Positions 1 through 7,612 of a DNA stretch of 64,000 nucleotides are shown one piece after another. The stretch is from Nonomuraea turcica. GTDB lineage: Bacteria; Actinomycetota; Actinomycetes; Streptosporangiales; Streptosporangiaceae. The notes under the pieces are model-generated. The model was not told the origin of the DNA, did no database searches, and saw nothing but the letters and a program-made list of their open reading frames with translations. How positions within the stretch are numbered: the stretch's first letter is position 1; each line of letters starts with the position of its first letter. Made by a program: the position numbers and the translations under genes. The stretch spans positions 1-64,000 of the forward strand of contig NZ_JAUZQF010000027.1 of assembly GCF_030718205.1 (NCBI RefSeq). The letters run 5' to 3'.

Positions 1-434
1 CCGGCCCTCGCCTGAGCGCCGGACCCTCACCTCAACGACCAGGAAGGAGCCCAGCCCCGGGCCCGTGGAACCCGGCGCCCCCGCAGCGACATGCGACGGC
101 CCGCCCCAACCGCGCAGGGGACATAACGGGCAAGACCGCGGACTCGATGAACGTCAACAAGCCCCTGACGAATCGAGGCTAACTGATGAAACTGAAGATC
201 GTGTGTCGGCCAGGCAGTCGCGTTGACTCCGTGCGCTCTCCTTCTTTGAAGGTAACCGGAGCCCACGCCCGAGTTAGACAAAACGTTCATTATCGAACAA
301 AATTCGAACCCGCCATACCTTTCACTGCGTTTAAGCTTGTTCTGTTGACGTGATGTTGATTAGCGTGTGAAAGACGTGGGAGACGCCGCCTCCTGATCTG
401 TTCTGGTGCAGCGAGCCGTACGAGGAGGATCATC
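1..434. other. Non-coding stretch before the WXG100-like operon
   Basis: No convincing gene is seen. The one sizeable open frame (minus strand, 27-290) has no recognisable family, composition or ribosome site. Positions 270-345 are strikingly AT-rich for this genome and contain GTTC (285-288), GAAC (295-298) and TTCGAAC (303-309), a small cluster of inverted and direct half-sites. A TTGACG hexamer at 345-350 could be a -35 element, but no convincing -10 follows at standard spacing. The stretch most likely holds the promoter of the operon that begins at 435. Confidence 0.4.
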
Positions 435-677
435 GTGGCTGAGCTCGATCGTGAGGCGATGCGGGCCGCTGCCCAGCGGATTCAGCGACTGTCGGACGAG
501 CACTGGTGGGCGCTCGATCCCGCCTGCCGCTTCATGGAGAACGACGCGTGGGTGGGACCGACGGGCGCCCGATTCGACACCCAGGTTCATGCCGACCAGC
601 GGGAGCTACGGGCCATGCTGGCGCAGGCCGTAGACAGCGCGAAACAGAAGCTGGCCTCGACTCCGGGCAAGTCATGA
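435..677 (+). CDS. Small WXG100-like (ESX-type) protein
   Basis: An 80-residue protein with a GTG start, preceded by an AGGAGG ribosome site at 423-428. It is predicted to be two helices around a central W39-V40-G41 tripeptide in the context NDAWVGPTGARF, which matches the WXG100 pattern of type VII secretion substrates in size and motif position. I do not see the C-terminal YxxxD/E secretion signal. The stop overlaps the start of the next gene (ATGA at 674-677), so the two are translationally coupled and probably act as partners. No ESX core component (EccC, EccD) is in the window. The family call is an inference from length, helix content and WxG. Confidence 0.6.
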   Translation: MAELDREAMRAAAQRIQRLSDEHWWALDPACRFMENDAWVGPTGARFDTQVHADQRELRAMLAQAVDSAKQKLASTPGKS

Positions 678-2878
678 GCGAGTTCAGCGGGGTCAAGCAG
701 CCCGAATTCGACACGATGACGAGCAAGCACGCCCAGACCGCCAGTCGGCTGGAGGAGCTGGCACAGGCTCTGCACCGGGAGCTGAAGAGCGCCGGGCTCG
801 ACACCGCACCGGCGACGCGGTTGCGACAGTTGGCCGGACGAGTCACCACCCAGGCCGCGGACCTGCGGCGGCGGCAGAGACTGGTCCACGAGCTGCAGCG
901 GCAGAAGGTCACCTTCGGGAGGAGCACTCCTAAGGGGAGCTTCCTGGAGGTGCCTGACAACCTGGAGGCCGCCCAAGGGCTGCTGGACGGGACACTGGCG
1001 GGTCGTGCCGCGTTGAAGGCTGCGGACGGCGATCGTAAGGCACTGGCTGAGCTGCAGAAATACGCGTCGCGGACCGGCGACCCGGAGTTCGTCAAGTCAT
1101 TCCTCCGCACGCTGGGCGCGCTTGGCGTGACGCGGGTGCCCGGGGCGATCGCCATGCAGTTGCGCGACGCCAAGAAGCGTCAGGACGCCGAGGGCGTGAC
1201 CCAGCTCTCCAGACAAGGGCAGAAGGTCCTGGGCATGCTGAGCACGGCTCTGGCCAAGGGGACGGATCCGAGGAGTCCCGCTTACGTGGGCGCCGACTTC
1301 CTCAAGGGGCTGGTGAAGGAGGGCCGGGCCGAGCACAAGGCAGGCGACACGAAATACTCCGGCTACCAGGCCCAGGCACTCATCTGGCGTGCTCACGACG
1401 GGAAGCCTCCCTTCTCGAAGGAGTTCATGGAGGTCGTCGGGCGTGACGTGATCGTCTACGAGCACGAGCAGCGCAAGGACCAATGGGCGGCGGCCAAGGA
1501 TCCGCTCGGCCGTTACGTCAAGGGAAAGCAGCTCCCCATCATCGACCTGGCCGGCGCCTTCGGCCTCGGCACCCTGCTGAGGCCGGGAACGCAGGCGGGG
1601 AGCCCCGGTATGGAGTCCCAATCAGCGGTGGTGGACAACCTGTTCCACGCGGCGAAGTCCAGTCGCGAGGCGTCCCAGGCGTTGCTGAATCACACGCCGG
1701 CCGGGTGGAAGGAGTCCGTGCTCGACTATCTGATCACGACCCGGTGGAGCGCATCGCGTTTCCTGAACGACTACAAGCCGATCAGGGACATGCTGACGAT
1801 CGCAACGACCGGCCAGGACGCGACCTCCAAGAAGCTCGCCGCCGAGATGATCAAAACCCTCTCTGATCAAATAAGCGGTGCCTTCAGCAAAGACACCGAA
1901 AATCTGGAGATCAAGAACCGATATCTCTTCGATCGCTACGCCCCCTTGGGCTACCCACTGGGCCGCGCAATCGCCGCCAACATCGAGCAGCTCTCCGAGC
2001 TCCTCCTGAACCATGCGGCCTTCGGCAAGGTCGAGGCCAAGGACATGGCCTATGCGCTCGTGCTGGCCACCGCCGACGACGCGGCGTTCGAGGGACTGGT
2101 GAGAGCGCAGACCGAACACATGAAAGCGGCACTGGAATCCGTGCCTCCGGTCGGTCTAAATGTCTCCAATGCCGAGCGGCTCGGATTCACAAAGTCCGAC
2201 GTTAAACAGCACGACCGCAACGGAGACGGACGAGTCGACATGGACGACATCCAGCATTTCCTGGTGGATCGTACAGCCGCAGAAGCAAGACCCTTCGGCT
2301 TCATCGTGGAGACCCGCAGGCAGGTGCTGATCGCACAGGGGCTGGACGATCGGAAGGCGAACGAGGCGCTGAAGAGCATGGTAGGTAGCGCCCTGGGGTT
2401 GCTCCCGGTGCCGGGGGCTAAGCAGGTGACAGAGCTGGCCAAAGGAGCGTTCGGCGAGTTGCTCGGCAAGGGGTACGACAAGTTCGCCGGAGCCGCGTAC
2501 GACGAGATCGCCAGACAGGCCGCCCAGCGAATGTTCGAGCACGGGCGAACCATGGACGAGACGCACGCGGCGCTGGCAAACGATCGGCTGGCGGTGGAGC
2601 GACTGGGGGAGCAAATGCTCACTACGGCCATGCTGAACAAGGGCATGCTGGACGATCTGAACCCGCGCAAGCAGACATTCGTAACTGGTACTCCACCGAG
2701 GCTCAAGCCTTTTGCCCAGATGACTCCTCAGGAATACAGCCAGTTCCTGAAGTGGGCTCGCGCAGAGGGAGGAATGAACGACCTGCTGGATCGTTTTAGC
2801 GGCACTTTCCGCCGGACCAGCGAGATACACGACTATCTCGATCTTAAAGTTCCATCCTCCACTGAAGGTGGCAAATGA
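674..2878 (+). CDS. Large EF-hand protein partnered with the WXG100-like protein
   Basis: A 734-residue protein. The ATG at 674 is chosen because it overlaps the upstream stop; the frame is open further upstream but that part is out-of-frame noise from gene 435. The N-terminus (about 1-90) is helical and charged, like LXG/WXG-type partner regions. A canonical EF-hand loop lies at residues 514-525 (D514, N516, D518, D522, D525), suggesting calcium binding. Around 560-600 there is a hydrophobic helical stretch (SALGLLPVPGAKQ) as seen ahead of toxin or effector tails. I recognise no catalytic domain. It may belong to the actinobacterial DUF6571-type proteins, but this is from memory. A role as an ESX-associated effector or surface protein is inference. 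Confidence 0.55.
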   Translation: MSEFSGVKQPEFDTMTSKHAQTASRLEELAQALHRELKSAGLDTAPATRLRQLAGRVTTQAADLRRRQRLVHELQRQKVTFGRSTPKGSFLEVPDNLEAAQGLLDGTLAGRAALKAADGDRKALAELQKYASRTGDPEFVKSFLRTLGALGVTRVPGAIAMQLRDAKKRQDAEGVTQLSRQGQKVLGMLSTALAKGTDPRSPAYVGADFLKGLVKEGRAEHKAGDTKYSGYQAQALIWRAHDGKPPFSKEFMEVVGRDVIVYEHEQRKDQWAAAKDPLGRYVKGKQLPIIDLAGAFGLGTLLRPGTQAGSPGMESQSAVVDNLFHAAKSSREASQALLNHTPAGWKESVLDYLITTRWSASRFLNDYKPIRDMLTIATTGQDATSKKLAAEMIKTLSDQISGAFSKDTENLEIKNRYLFDRYAPLGYPLGRAIAANIEQLSELLLNHAAFGKVEAKDMAYALVLATADDAAFEGLVRAQTEHMKAALESVPPVGLNVSNAERLGFTKSDVKQHDRNGDGRVDMDDIQHFLVDRTAAEARPFGFIVETRRQVLIAQGLDDRKANEALKSMVGSALGLLPVPGAKQVTELAKGAFGELLGKGYDKFAGAAYDEIARQAAQRMFEHGRTMDETHAALANDRLAVERLGEQMLTTAMLNKGMLDDLNPRKQTFVTGTPPRLKPFAQMTPQEYSQFLKWARAEGGMNDLLDRFSGTFRRTSEIHDYLDLKVPSSTEGGK

Positions 2879-3465
2879 GGCGTTCTCAGCTGCGCGTCGC
2901 TTTGACCGCTCTCGTGTTGCTCGCTTCCGCCTGTACCCCCGAGCAGCAGATCCTCGCCACACCAGCCCCAACTCCACAGCCGGTCCTGGAGTCCGCCCCG
3001 TATGTCTGCAAGTTCATACCAGAGCAGGCGTTTCGACTCGTCAGTGGTGCGATCGAGCCTCTCAGCGAGAGAACCAACGGCACTGAAAAGGATGGCGACT
3101 GCAGAGCTCCTGATACGACTCCTCGGTCTCTCGAAGTGTGGTGGATGCAGGAGGGCACCGGGATGTCGCGAGAGCGCTTGGACTTCCTTATGGACGACAG
3201 GCGTAAGGTCTACACCAGGCACGGCGGAGTCACACTCCCCAAGGATCTTGGTGATGGCTTGGCCGCATACGTGCGGAGTGCGCCGTTCGCCGACCAGCCG
3301 TACCGAGTGAGCGCGAAGTTCCGCTGCGGGGGAAAAGAGCGCCTCATCGACATCTACCTGCCGCAGGTCGCCAAAGGCAGGGATGCGATCAAGGACCTGA
3401 TCGAACTCATGCGCATCGCCCAAAAACGCTACGGCGAACTCTACGACTGCACCCCCGGCACATAA
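2875..3465 (+). CDS. Putative lipoprotein
   Basis: A 196-residue protein whose ATG overlaps the upstream stop (ATGA at 2875-2878), making it the third cistron of the unit. The N-terminus has an RR-containing signal peptide and a lipobox LASAC, so Cys20 is the likely lipidated residue. A short Pro/Thr linker follows. The mature part has four further cysteines (VCKF, GDCRAP, FRCGG, YDCTP), consistent with two disulphides outside the membrane. I recognise no family. Coupling to the WXG100-like and EF-hand genes suggests a membrane-anchored partner or immunity-like role, but this is not demonstrated. Confidence 0.6.
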   Translation: MRRSQLRVALTALVLLASACTPEQQILATPAPTPQPVLESAPYVCKFIPEQAFRLVSGAIEPLSERTNGTEKDGDCRAPDTTPRSLEVWWMQEGTGMSRERLDFLMDDRRKVYTRHGGVTLPKDLGDGLAAYVRSAPFADQPYRVSAKFRCGGKERLIDIYLPQVAKGRDAIKDLIELMRIAQKRYGELYDCTPGT

Positions 3466-3470
3466 AACAA

Positions 3471-3509
3471 CTCGACCGCGCCTCCCGTTGGTCGCGAGGC
3501 GCGGTCGAG
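3471..3509. terminator. Strong bidirectional hairpin terminator
   Basis: A perfect 14-bp inverted repeat (CTCGACCGCGCCTC at 3471-3484, complement at 3496-3509) with an 11-nt loop lies between the convergent lipoprotein gene and leuA. There is no T-run, as is usual in high-GC actinobacteria, and it may serve both strands. A weaker 7-bp hairpin at 3551-3570 lies closer to the leuA stop. Confidence 0.75.
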
Positions 3510-3598
3510 TGATCAGGGCAGGGCCTTGTGGGCCGCGTGCCGAGCACCGTCCCCGCAGGTCATTGCGGGGCCGGAGTCCAAGGACCTACTAAGGAAGG

Positions 3599-5305
3599 TC
3601 AGCGGGAAGCGCGGTTGACCGCGGAGATGATGGCCTTGAGGGACGCCGTGGTGGTGTTGGCGTCGATGCCGACGCCCCACAGCACCTGCCCATTGACGTC
3701 GCATTCCAGGTAGGACGCCGCCTTGGCGTCGCTCCCGGCGCTCATCGCGTGCTCCACGTAGTCGAGCACCCGCACCTGGATGCCGACCCCGGCGATGGCG
3801 TCGATGAAGGCCGAGATCGGGCCGTTGCCGGAGCCTTCGACCTCGCGGATCTCCCCGTCGAGGCGGACGTCGGCGCTGATGCGGTCCTTGTCGTCCACCG
3901 TGGACTCGTGGCGGTGGGCCATGAGGCTGAGGCGGCCCCACCGGTTGGCCGGGTTGGGCAGGTATTCGTCCCGGAAGATTTCGAACATCTCAGCCGCACC
4001 GACCTCGCCGCCCTGCTCGTCCGTGCGGGCCTGCACGACCTTGGAGAACTCGATCTGCAGCCGCCGCGGCAGGTCGAGCTGGTGGTCGGCCTTCATGATG
4101 TAGGAGACCCCGCCCTTGCCGGACTGGCTGTTGACGCGGATCACGGCCTCGTACGTGCGCCCGATGTCCTTCGGGTCGATCGGCAGGTATGGGACCGCCC
4201 ACGTGAACTCGTTCACCGGCACCCCGGCCGCCGCGGCGTCGCGCTCCAGGTGCTCGAAGCCCTTCTTGATGGCGTCCTGGTGGGAGCCGGAGAAGGCGGT
4301 GTAGACCAGCTCGCCGCCCCACGGGTGGCGCGGGTGCACGGGCAGCTGGTTGCAGTATTCGGTGACCCGGCGGATCTCGTCGATGTCGCTGAAGTCGATC
4401 TCGGGGTCGACGCCCTGGGAGAACAGGTTCATGCCCAGCGTGACCAGGCAGACGTTGCCGGTGCGCTCGCCGTTGCCGAACAGGCAGCCCTCGATGCGGT
4501 CGGCACCGGCCATGTAGCCCAGCTCGGCGGCGGCCACGGCGGTGCCGCGGTCGTTGTGCGGGTGCAGTGACAGCACGATCGAGTCGCGGTGCTTGAGGTG
4601 GCGGTGCATCCACTCGATCTGGTCGGCGTAGATGTTGGGGGTGGCCATCTCGACGGTGGCGGGCAGGTTGATGATGACCTTGCGGTCGGGGGTGGGCTGC
4701 CACACGTCGTTGACCGCGTCGCACACCTCGACGGCGTATTCCAGCTCGGTGCCGGTGAACGACTCCGGCGAGTATTGGAAGTAGACGTCCACGTCGGTCG
4801 CGTCGGCGAGCTTCTTGACCAGCTTGGCGCCCTCGACCGCGATGGCCGTGATGCCGTCCTTGTCCTGGCCGAACACGACGCGCCGCTGCAGTGTGGACGT
4901 CGAGTTGTAGAGGTGGACGATGGCCTGCTTGGCGCCCTCGATCGACTCGAAGGTGCGCTCGATCAGCTCCGGCCTGGCCTGGGTCAGCACCTGGATGACG
5001 ACGTCGTCCGGGATGCGGTCCTCTTCGATGATCTGCCGGATGAAGTCGAAGTCGGTCTGCGAGGCGGCCGGGAAGCCTACCTCGATCTCCTTGTAGCCCA
5101 TGCGTACCAGCAGCTCGAACATCTTGAGCTTGCGGTGGGAGTCCATCGGGTCGATCAGGGCCTGGTTGCCGTCACGCAGGTCCACCGCGCACCAGCGGGG
5201 CGCCTTGGTGATGACCTGGTCGGGCCAGGTGCGGTCGGTCAGCCGGATCGGTTCAAAGGGCTGATAACGATGGATCGGCATGGCACTGGGCTGCTGGGCG
5301 GTCAT
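3599..5305 (-). CDS. leuA: 2-isopropylmalate synthase
   Basis: A 568-residue enzyme that condenses acetyl-CoA with 2-ketoisovalerate, the first committed step of leucine synthesis. The HMGL-like TIM barrel shows the DLRDGNQ motif at 42-48 and the SLHPHNDRG metal-binding region near 250. The C-terminal LeuA regulatory domain (about 430-568, the site of leucine feedback in this family) is complete. The length fits the long actinobacterial type. The ATG has an AGGAG site about 8 nt upstream. It is monocistronic here and preceded by a leucine-rich leader peptide, so attenuation by leucyl-tRNA supply is expected in addition to feedback inhibition. Confidence 0.96.
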   Translation of the reverse strand: MTAQQPSAMPIHRYQPFEPIRLTDRTWPDQVITKAPRWCAVDLRDGNQALIDPMDSHRKLKMFELLVRMGYKEIEVGFPAASQTDFDFIRQIIEEDRIPDDVVIQVLTQARPELIERTFESIEGAKQAIVHLYNSTSTLQRRVVFGQDKDGITAIAVEGAKLVKKLADATDVDVYFQYSPESFTGTELEYAVEVCDAVNDVWQPTPDRKVIINLPATVEMATPNIYADQIEWMHRHLKHRDSIVLSLHPHNDRGTAVAAAELGYMAGADRIEGCLFGNGERTGNVCLVTLGMNLFSQGVDPEIDFSDIDEIRRVTEYCNQLPVHPRHPWGGELVYTAFSGSHQDAIKKGFEHLERDAAAAGVPVNEFTWAVPYLPIDPKDIGRTYEAVIRVNSQSGKGGVSYIMKADHQLDLPRRLQIEFSKVVQARTDEQGGEVGAAEMFEIFRDEYLPNPANRWGRLSLMAHRHESTVDDKDRISADVRLDGEIREVEGSGNGPISAFIDAIAGVGIQVRVLDYVEHAMSAGSDAKAASYLECDVNGQVLWGVGIDANTTTASLKAIISAVNRASR

Positions 5306-5380
5306 GTCAGATGCTCCTCGTCGGTCTTCGAATGGAAGCGGCCGACGCGCACGACTGGCTCCGCGGCGAGGGAGCCGGCC

Positions 5381-5425
5381 TCAGAGGCCCCCGCCGCGGC
5401 AGCTAAGAAGCAGCCCGCGCAGCAT
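5381..5425 (-). CDS. leuA leader peptide (attenuator)
   Basis: A 14-codon frame reading MLRGLLLSCRGGGL then TGA. Five of the 14 codons are leucine, three of them consecutive (CTG CTT CTT), including CTT, which is uncommon in this genome. It begins 7 nt after a -10-like element, so it is probably translated from a leaderless transcript. The downstream region to the leuA start contains complementary segments: GGCCTC/GAGGCC around the leader stop, and GGCTCC (on the plus strand 5357-5362) with GGAGCC (5371-5376). These could form alternative hairpins. This is the organisation known for actinobacterial leuA leaders; pairing was not computed. Confidence 0.75.
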   Translation of the reverse strand: MLRGLLLSCRGGGL

Positions 5426-5432
5426 GACATGA

Positions 5433-5441
5433 ACGTTACCA
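5433..5441 (-). promoter_or_regulatory. Extended -10 promoter of the leuA leader transcript
   Basis: On the minus strand TGGTAACGT reads as an extended -10 (TGn) plus hexamer TAACGT. Seven nucleotides downstream is the A of the leader ATG (5425). I see no good -35, which an extended -10 can compensate for. Confidence 0.5.
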
Positions 5442-5510
5442 GAGGTCTCGGGATGCGCTGGGCCGGATCTCATATCTTGAGAACGCCGAAGGACGCCGAT
5501 CACCCGTCGA

Positions 5511-6257
5511 TCACCCGTCGATCAGGACGCTGAGGCAGGTCACGCACCCTTCCAGCTTCTCAAACTCTGAAATATCGACCTTCGTCACACTAAGTCCGCG
5601 TCTTTCGAGCATCGCGGCGGTCTGGGGCGCCGAGGCGGCCATCAGGACCCGGTCGCCGCCCAGGAGCACCACGTGCGCGCCCGACTCCTCCGGCGGCTCC
5701 AGCATATGCGGCAGATCCACGTGCCTGGGATCGCCGATGAGCGTCCCGTCGGGGAGCACCGTCACCGCCGACTTCAGATGCAGCACGCCGGTCATGTTCA
5801 CGGGCACCACTCGGCGCTCCGGCAGCAGGGCCGTCAGCTGCCCGATGCCGGCGTCGTTGGTGCGCGTCGACCTGCCGACGTACACGGTGGGGCCGACCTG
5901 CAGCACGTCGCCACCGTCGAGGGTGCCGGGCGGCGCGATGCTGACCGTCTTCATGCCCAGCTCCCGTACGGCCTGCGCCACGGACTCCACCTCCGGCCGC
6001 CGCTCGGCCGCACCGGGCCGGGTCAGCACGGCCAGCCGCCCCGCCACCAGTACCGCGTCCTCCACGAACGGCGCGTCGGGCAGGTCATCCGCGGGCTTGG
6101 CGTACGCGGGCCGCCAGCCGCCGGCCGCCAGCGCGGCCACGTAGGCGTCGTGCTGGACGGCGGCCCGCTCGTAGTCCACCGGCTCGCGCTCGATATGGGT
6201 GACGATGCCCTCGGCAATACGGGGGCCAGGTTTCCTTACCAGCGCGATACCAGACAT
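5511..6257 (-). CDS. ddaH: Dimethylarginine dimethylaminohydrolase-type amidinohydrolase
   Basis: A 248-residue member of the guanidino-group-modifying superfamily (DDAH/arginine deiminase fold). DDAH hydrolyses N-omega-methylated arginines to citrulline and a methylamine. Visible family motifs are FVEDA (64-68, substrate-binding acidic pair), GTLDGGDVL, TGVLHLKS (catalytic His) and the C-terminal EGCVTCLSVLI, in which Cys241 aligns with the DDAH nucleophile. Length and end motif match bacterial DDAH rather than the longer arginine deiminase. It stands alone, divergent from the DUF2630 gene. A neighbouring amidinohydrolase specificity (ornithine- or arginine-directed) cannot be excluded. Confidence 0.85.
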   Translation of the reverse strand: MSGIALVRKPGPRIAEGIVTHIEREPVDYERAAVQHDAYVAALAAGGWRPAYAKPADDLPDAPFVEDAVLVAGRLAVLTRPGAAERRPEVESVAQAVRELGMKTVSIAPPGTLDGGDVLQVGPTVYVGRSTRTNDAGIGQLTALLPERRVVPVNMTGVLHLKSAVTVLPDGTLIGDPRHVDLPHMLEPPEESGAHVVLLGGDRVLMAASAPQTAAMLERRGLSVTKVDISEFEKLEGCVTCLSVLIDG

Positions 6258-6282
6258 ACGGCGTGTTCTATCACGCAGTAAT

Positions 6283-6288
6283 TAGAGT
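6283..6288 (+). promoter_or_regulatory. -10 element for a leaderless DUF2630 transcript
   Basis: TAGAGT (TAnnnT) lies exactly 7 nt before the ATG at 6296. No ribosome site is present, so the transcript probably starts on the start codon. Confidence 0.4.
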
Positions 6289-6295
6289 CATCCGC

Positions 6296-6541
6296 ATGCG
6301 GGACGACGAGATACTCACCAAGATCAGTGCTCTGGTCGACGAGGAGCACCAGCTGCGCGACAAGCTGACGACCGGCGACGTGACGACGGATGAGGAACAC
6401 GCGCGTATGAAGGAGCTGGAAACGGCCCTCGACCAGTGCTGGGACCTGCTCCGGCAGCGCCGTGCCCGGCGCAGCGCGGGCGAGGACCCCGACGGCGCCG
6501 CCGTGCGCCCGCCCGGCGAGGTCGAGAACTACCGCCAATAG
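6296..6541 (+). CDS. DUF2630 family protein
   Basis: An 81-residue, highly charged helical protein beginning MRDDEILTKISALVDEEHQL, characteristic of the small actinobacterial DUF2630 family of unknown function. The ATG at 6296 is preferred over the frame opening at 6263 because family members start this way and a -10 element sits 7 nt upstream. The C-terminus carries an RQRRARR basic patch followed by a disordered acidic/proline tail. It is divergent from ddaH, and the next plus-strand gene begins 55 nt downstream. Confidence 0.8.
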   Translation: MRDDEILTKISALVDEEHQLRDKLTTGDVTTDEEHARMKELETALDQCWDLLRQRRARRSAGEDPDGAAVRPPGEVENYRQ

Positions 6542-6596
6542 AGAGCCCATCGAAATTCATTCGCTCCGGCCGCCGCGGGTGCGCTTTGCTGGCCGC

Positions 6597-7571
6597 ATGA
6601 GGATCCAAGCCATCGACCCAGGCCGGCACGAGGATCTGATCGCGGGTCTGCACGACGCGTACGTGGCGGCCAACTCCCACGATCCCGGCCCCTTGCTCTC
6701 CCTCCCCGTGTTCCGCCGCGACGTCTGCACAGACCTGCCCGGGCAGCTGACCGAGGCATGGGCGGTGGTGGAGGACGGCAAGGTGGCCGGCGGCTACGGG
6801 CTCGCGCTGCCCAGGCTCGACAACACCCACATGGGATGGCTGTTCCCGCTCGTGGTCCGGCCAGAGCGCCGCTCCCGCGGGCTCGGCACGGCGCTGTTCG
6901 AGCACGCCCTGGACCGGTTGCGCGGGCATGGGAGGCGGCTGCTGCTCACCGAGACGCCCGGCACCGGCGTCGGCGCACGGTTCGCCCGGGCGCGCGGCAT
7001 GACGGTGTCCCTCGCGGAGGCACGCCGCACCCTCGACCTGCGCACGGCCGACTGGGGCGCGCTGGAACGCATGCTCCCCCAGGCCGACGGCTACTCCTTG
7101 GAACGGTGGATCGGACCGGCCGGCCCTGAGCTGGTGCCCGACCTCGCCCTCCTGATGAACGGCATGAACGACGCTCCGCGCGACGCCGACCTCGAGAACG
7201 CGGTCTTCAGCGTCGAACGCCTGCGCGACCGCGAGGAGCGCATCACCCCCAACGGCGTGACCTGCTACACCACGATCGCCCGCCGCGACTCCGACGGCGC
7301 TCCCGCCGGCTACACCCGCGTCTACCTCGAGGCCGACCGCTCCGACGGCTGGGGCAACCAGGCGGACACGATGGTGCTGCGCGAGCACCGGGGCCATCGC
7401 CTGGGGCTGCTCCTCAAGCTCAGCAACCTGCTGTGGCTGCGCGAACACGAGCCGCACCTCGAGCGGATCATCACCTGGAACGCCACCTCCAACGCCCACA
7501 TGCTCGCCATCAACGAGGCCATGGGTTTCGAGTTCCTCGACGAGTGGATCGAGTGGCGGCTCGCGCTGTAG
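6597..7571 (+). CDS. Double-domain GNAT N-acetyltransferase
   Basis: A 324-residue protein with two GNAT folds. The N-terminal domain (about 1-155) contains the acetyl-CoA motif A RPERRSRGLGTALFEHAL. The C-terminal half (about 170-324) has a second, weaker motif VLREHRGHRLGLLLK followed by NATSNAHMLAINEAMGF, the usual beta-bulge and final strand region. The ATG at 6597 is chosen because upstream residues in the frame look non-coding. The substrate is unknown; tandem GNAT proteins of this kind in actinobacteria acetylate small amines or mycothiol-type compounds. This one lacks features that would identify MshD specifically. Confidence 0.8.
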   Translation: MRIQAIDPGRHEDLIAGLHDAYVAANSHDPGPLLSLPVFRRDVCTDLPGQLTEAWAVVEDGKVAGGYGLALPRLDNTHMGWLFPLVVRPERRSRGLGTALFEHALDRLRGHGRRLLLTETPGTGVGARFARARGMTVSLAEARRTLDLRTADWGALERMLPQADGYSLERWIGPAGPELVPDLALLMNGMNDAPRDADLENAVFSVERLRDREERITPNGVTCYTTIARRDSDGAPAGYTRVYLEADRSDGWGNQADTMVLREHRGHRLGLLLKLSNLLWLREHEPHLERIITWNATSNAHMLAINEAMGFEFLDEWIEWRLAL

Positions 7572-7598
7572 GCGTGGAACATCCGCCGCTGAGGGAGA

Positions 7599-7604
7599 TA
7601 ACCT
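7599..7604 (+). promoter_or_regulatory. Possible -10 element upstream of the kinase-GH6 gene
   Basis: TAACCT (TAnnnT) lies 8 nt before the ATG at 7613, where no ribosome site is seen. A leaderless transcript is plausible. Confidence 0.35.
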
Positions 7605-7612
7605 GATCTTCT

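Noticed and set aside
27..290. Minus-strand open frame of 87 codons in the first gap
   Set aside because: No ribosome site, no recognisable family, Arg/Gly-rich composition typical of chance frames in high-GC DNA.
291..309. TCGAAC repeats resembling a LexA (SOS) box
   Set aside because: The actinobacterial site is TCGAAC-N4-GTTCGA; here the second half is TTCGAAC with wrong register, so it is kept only as an AT-rich repeat cluster.
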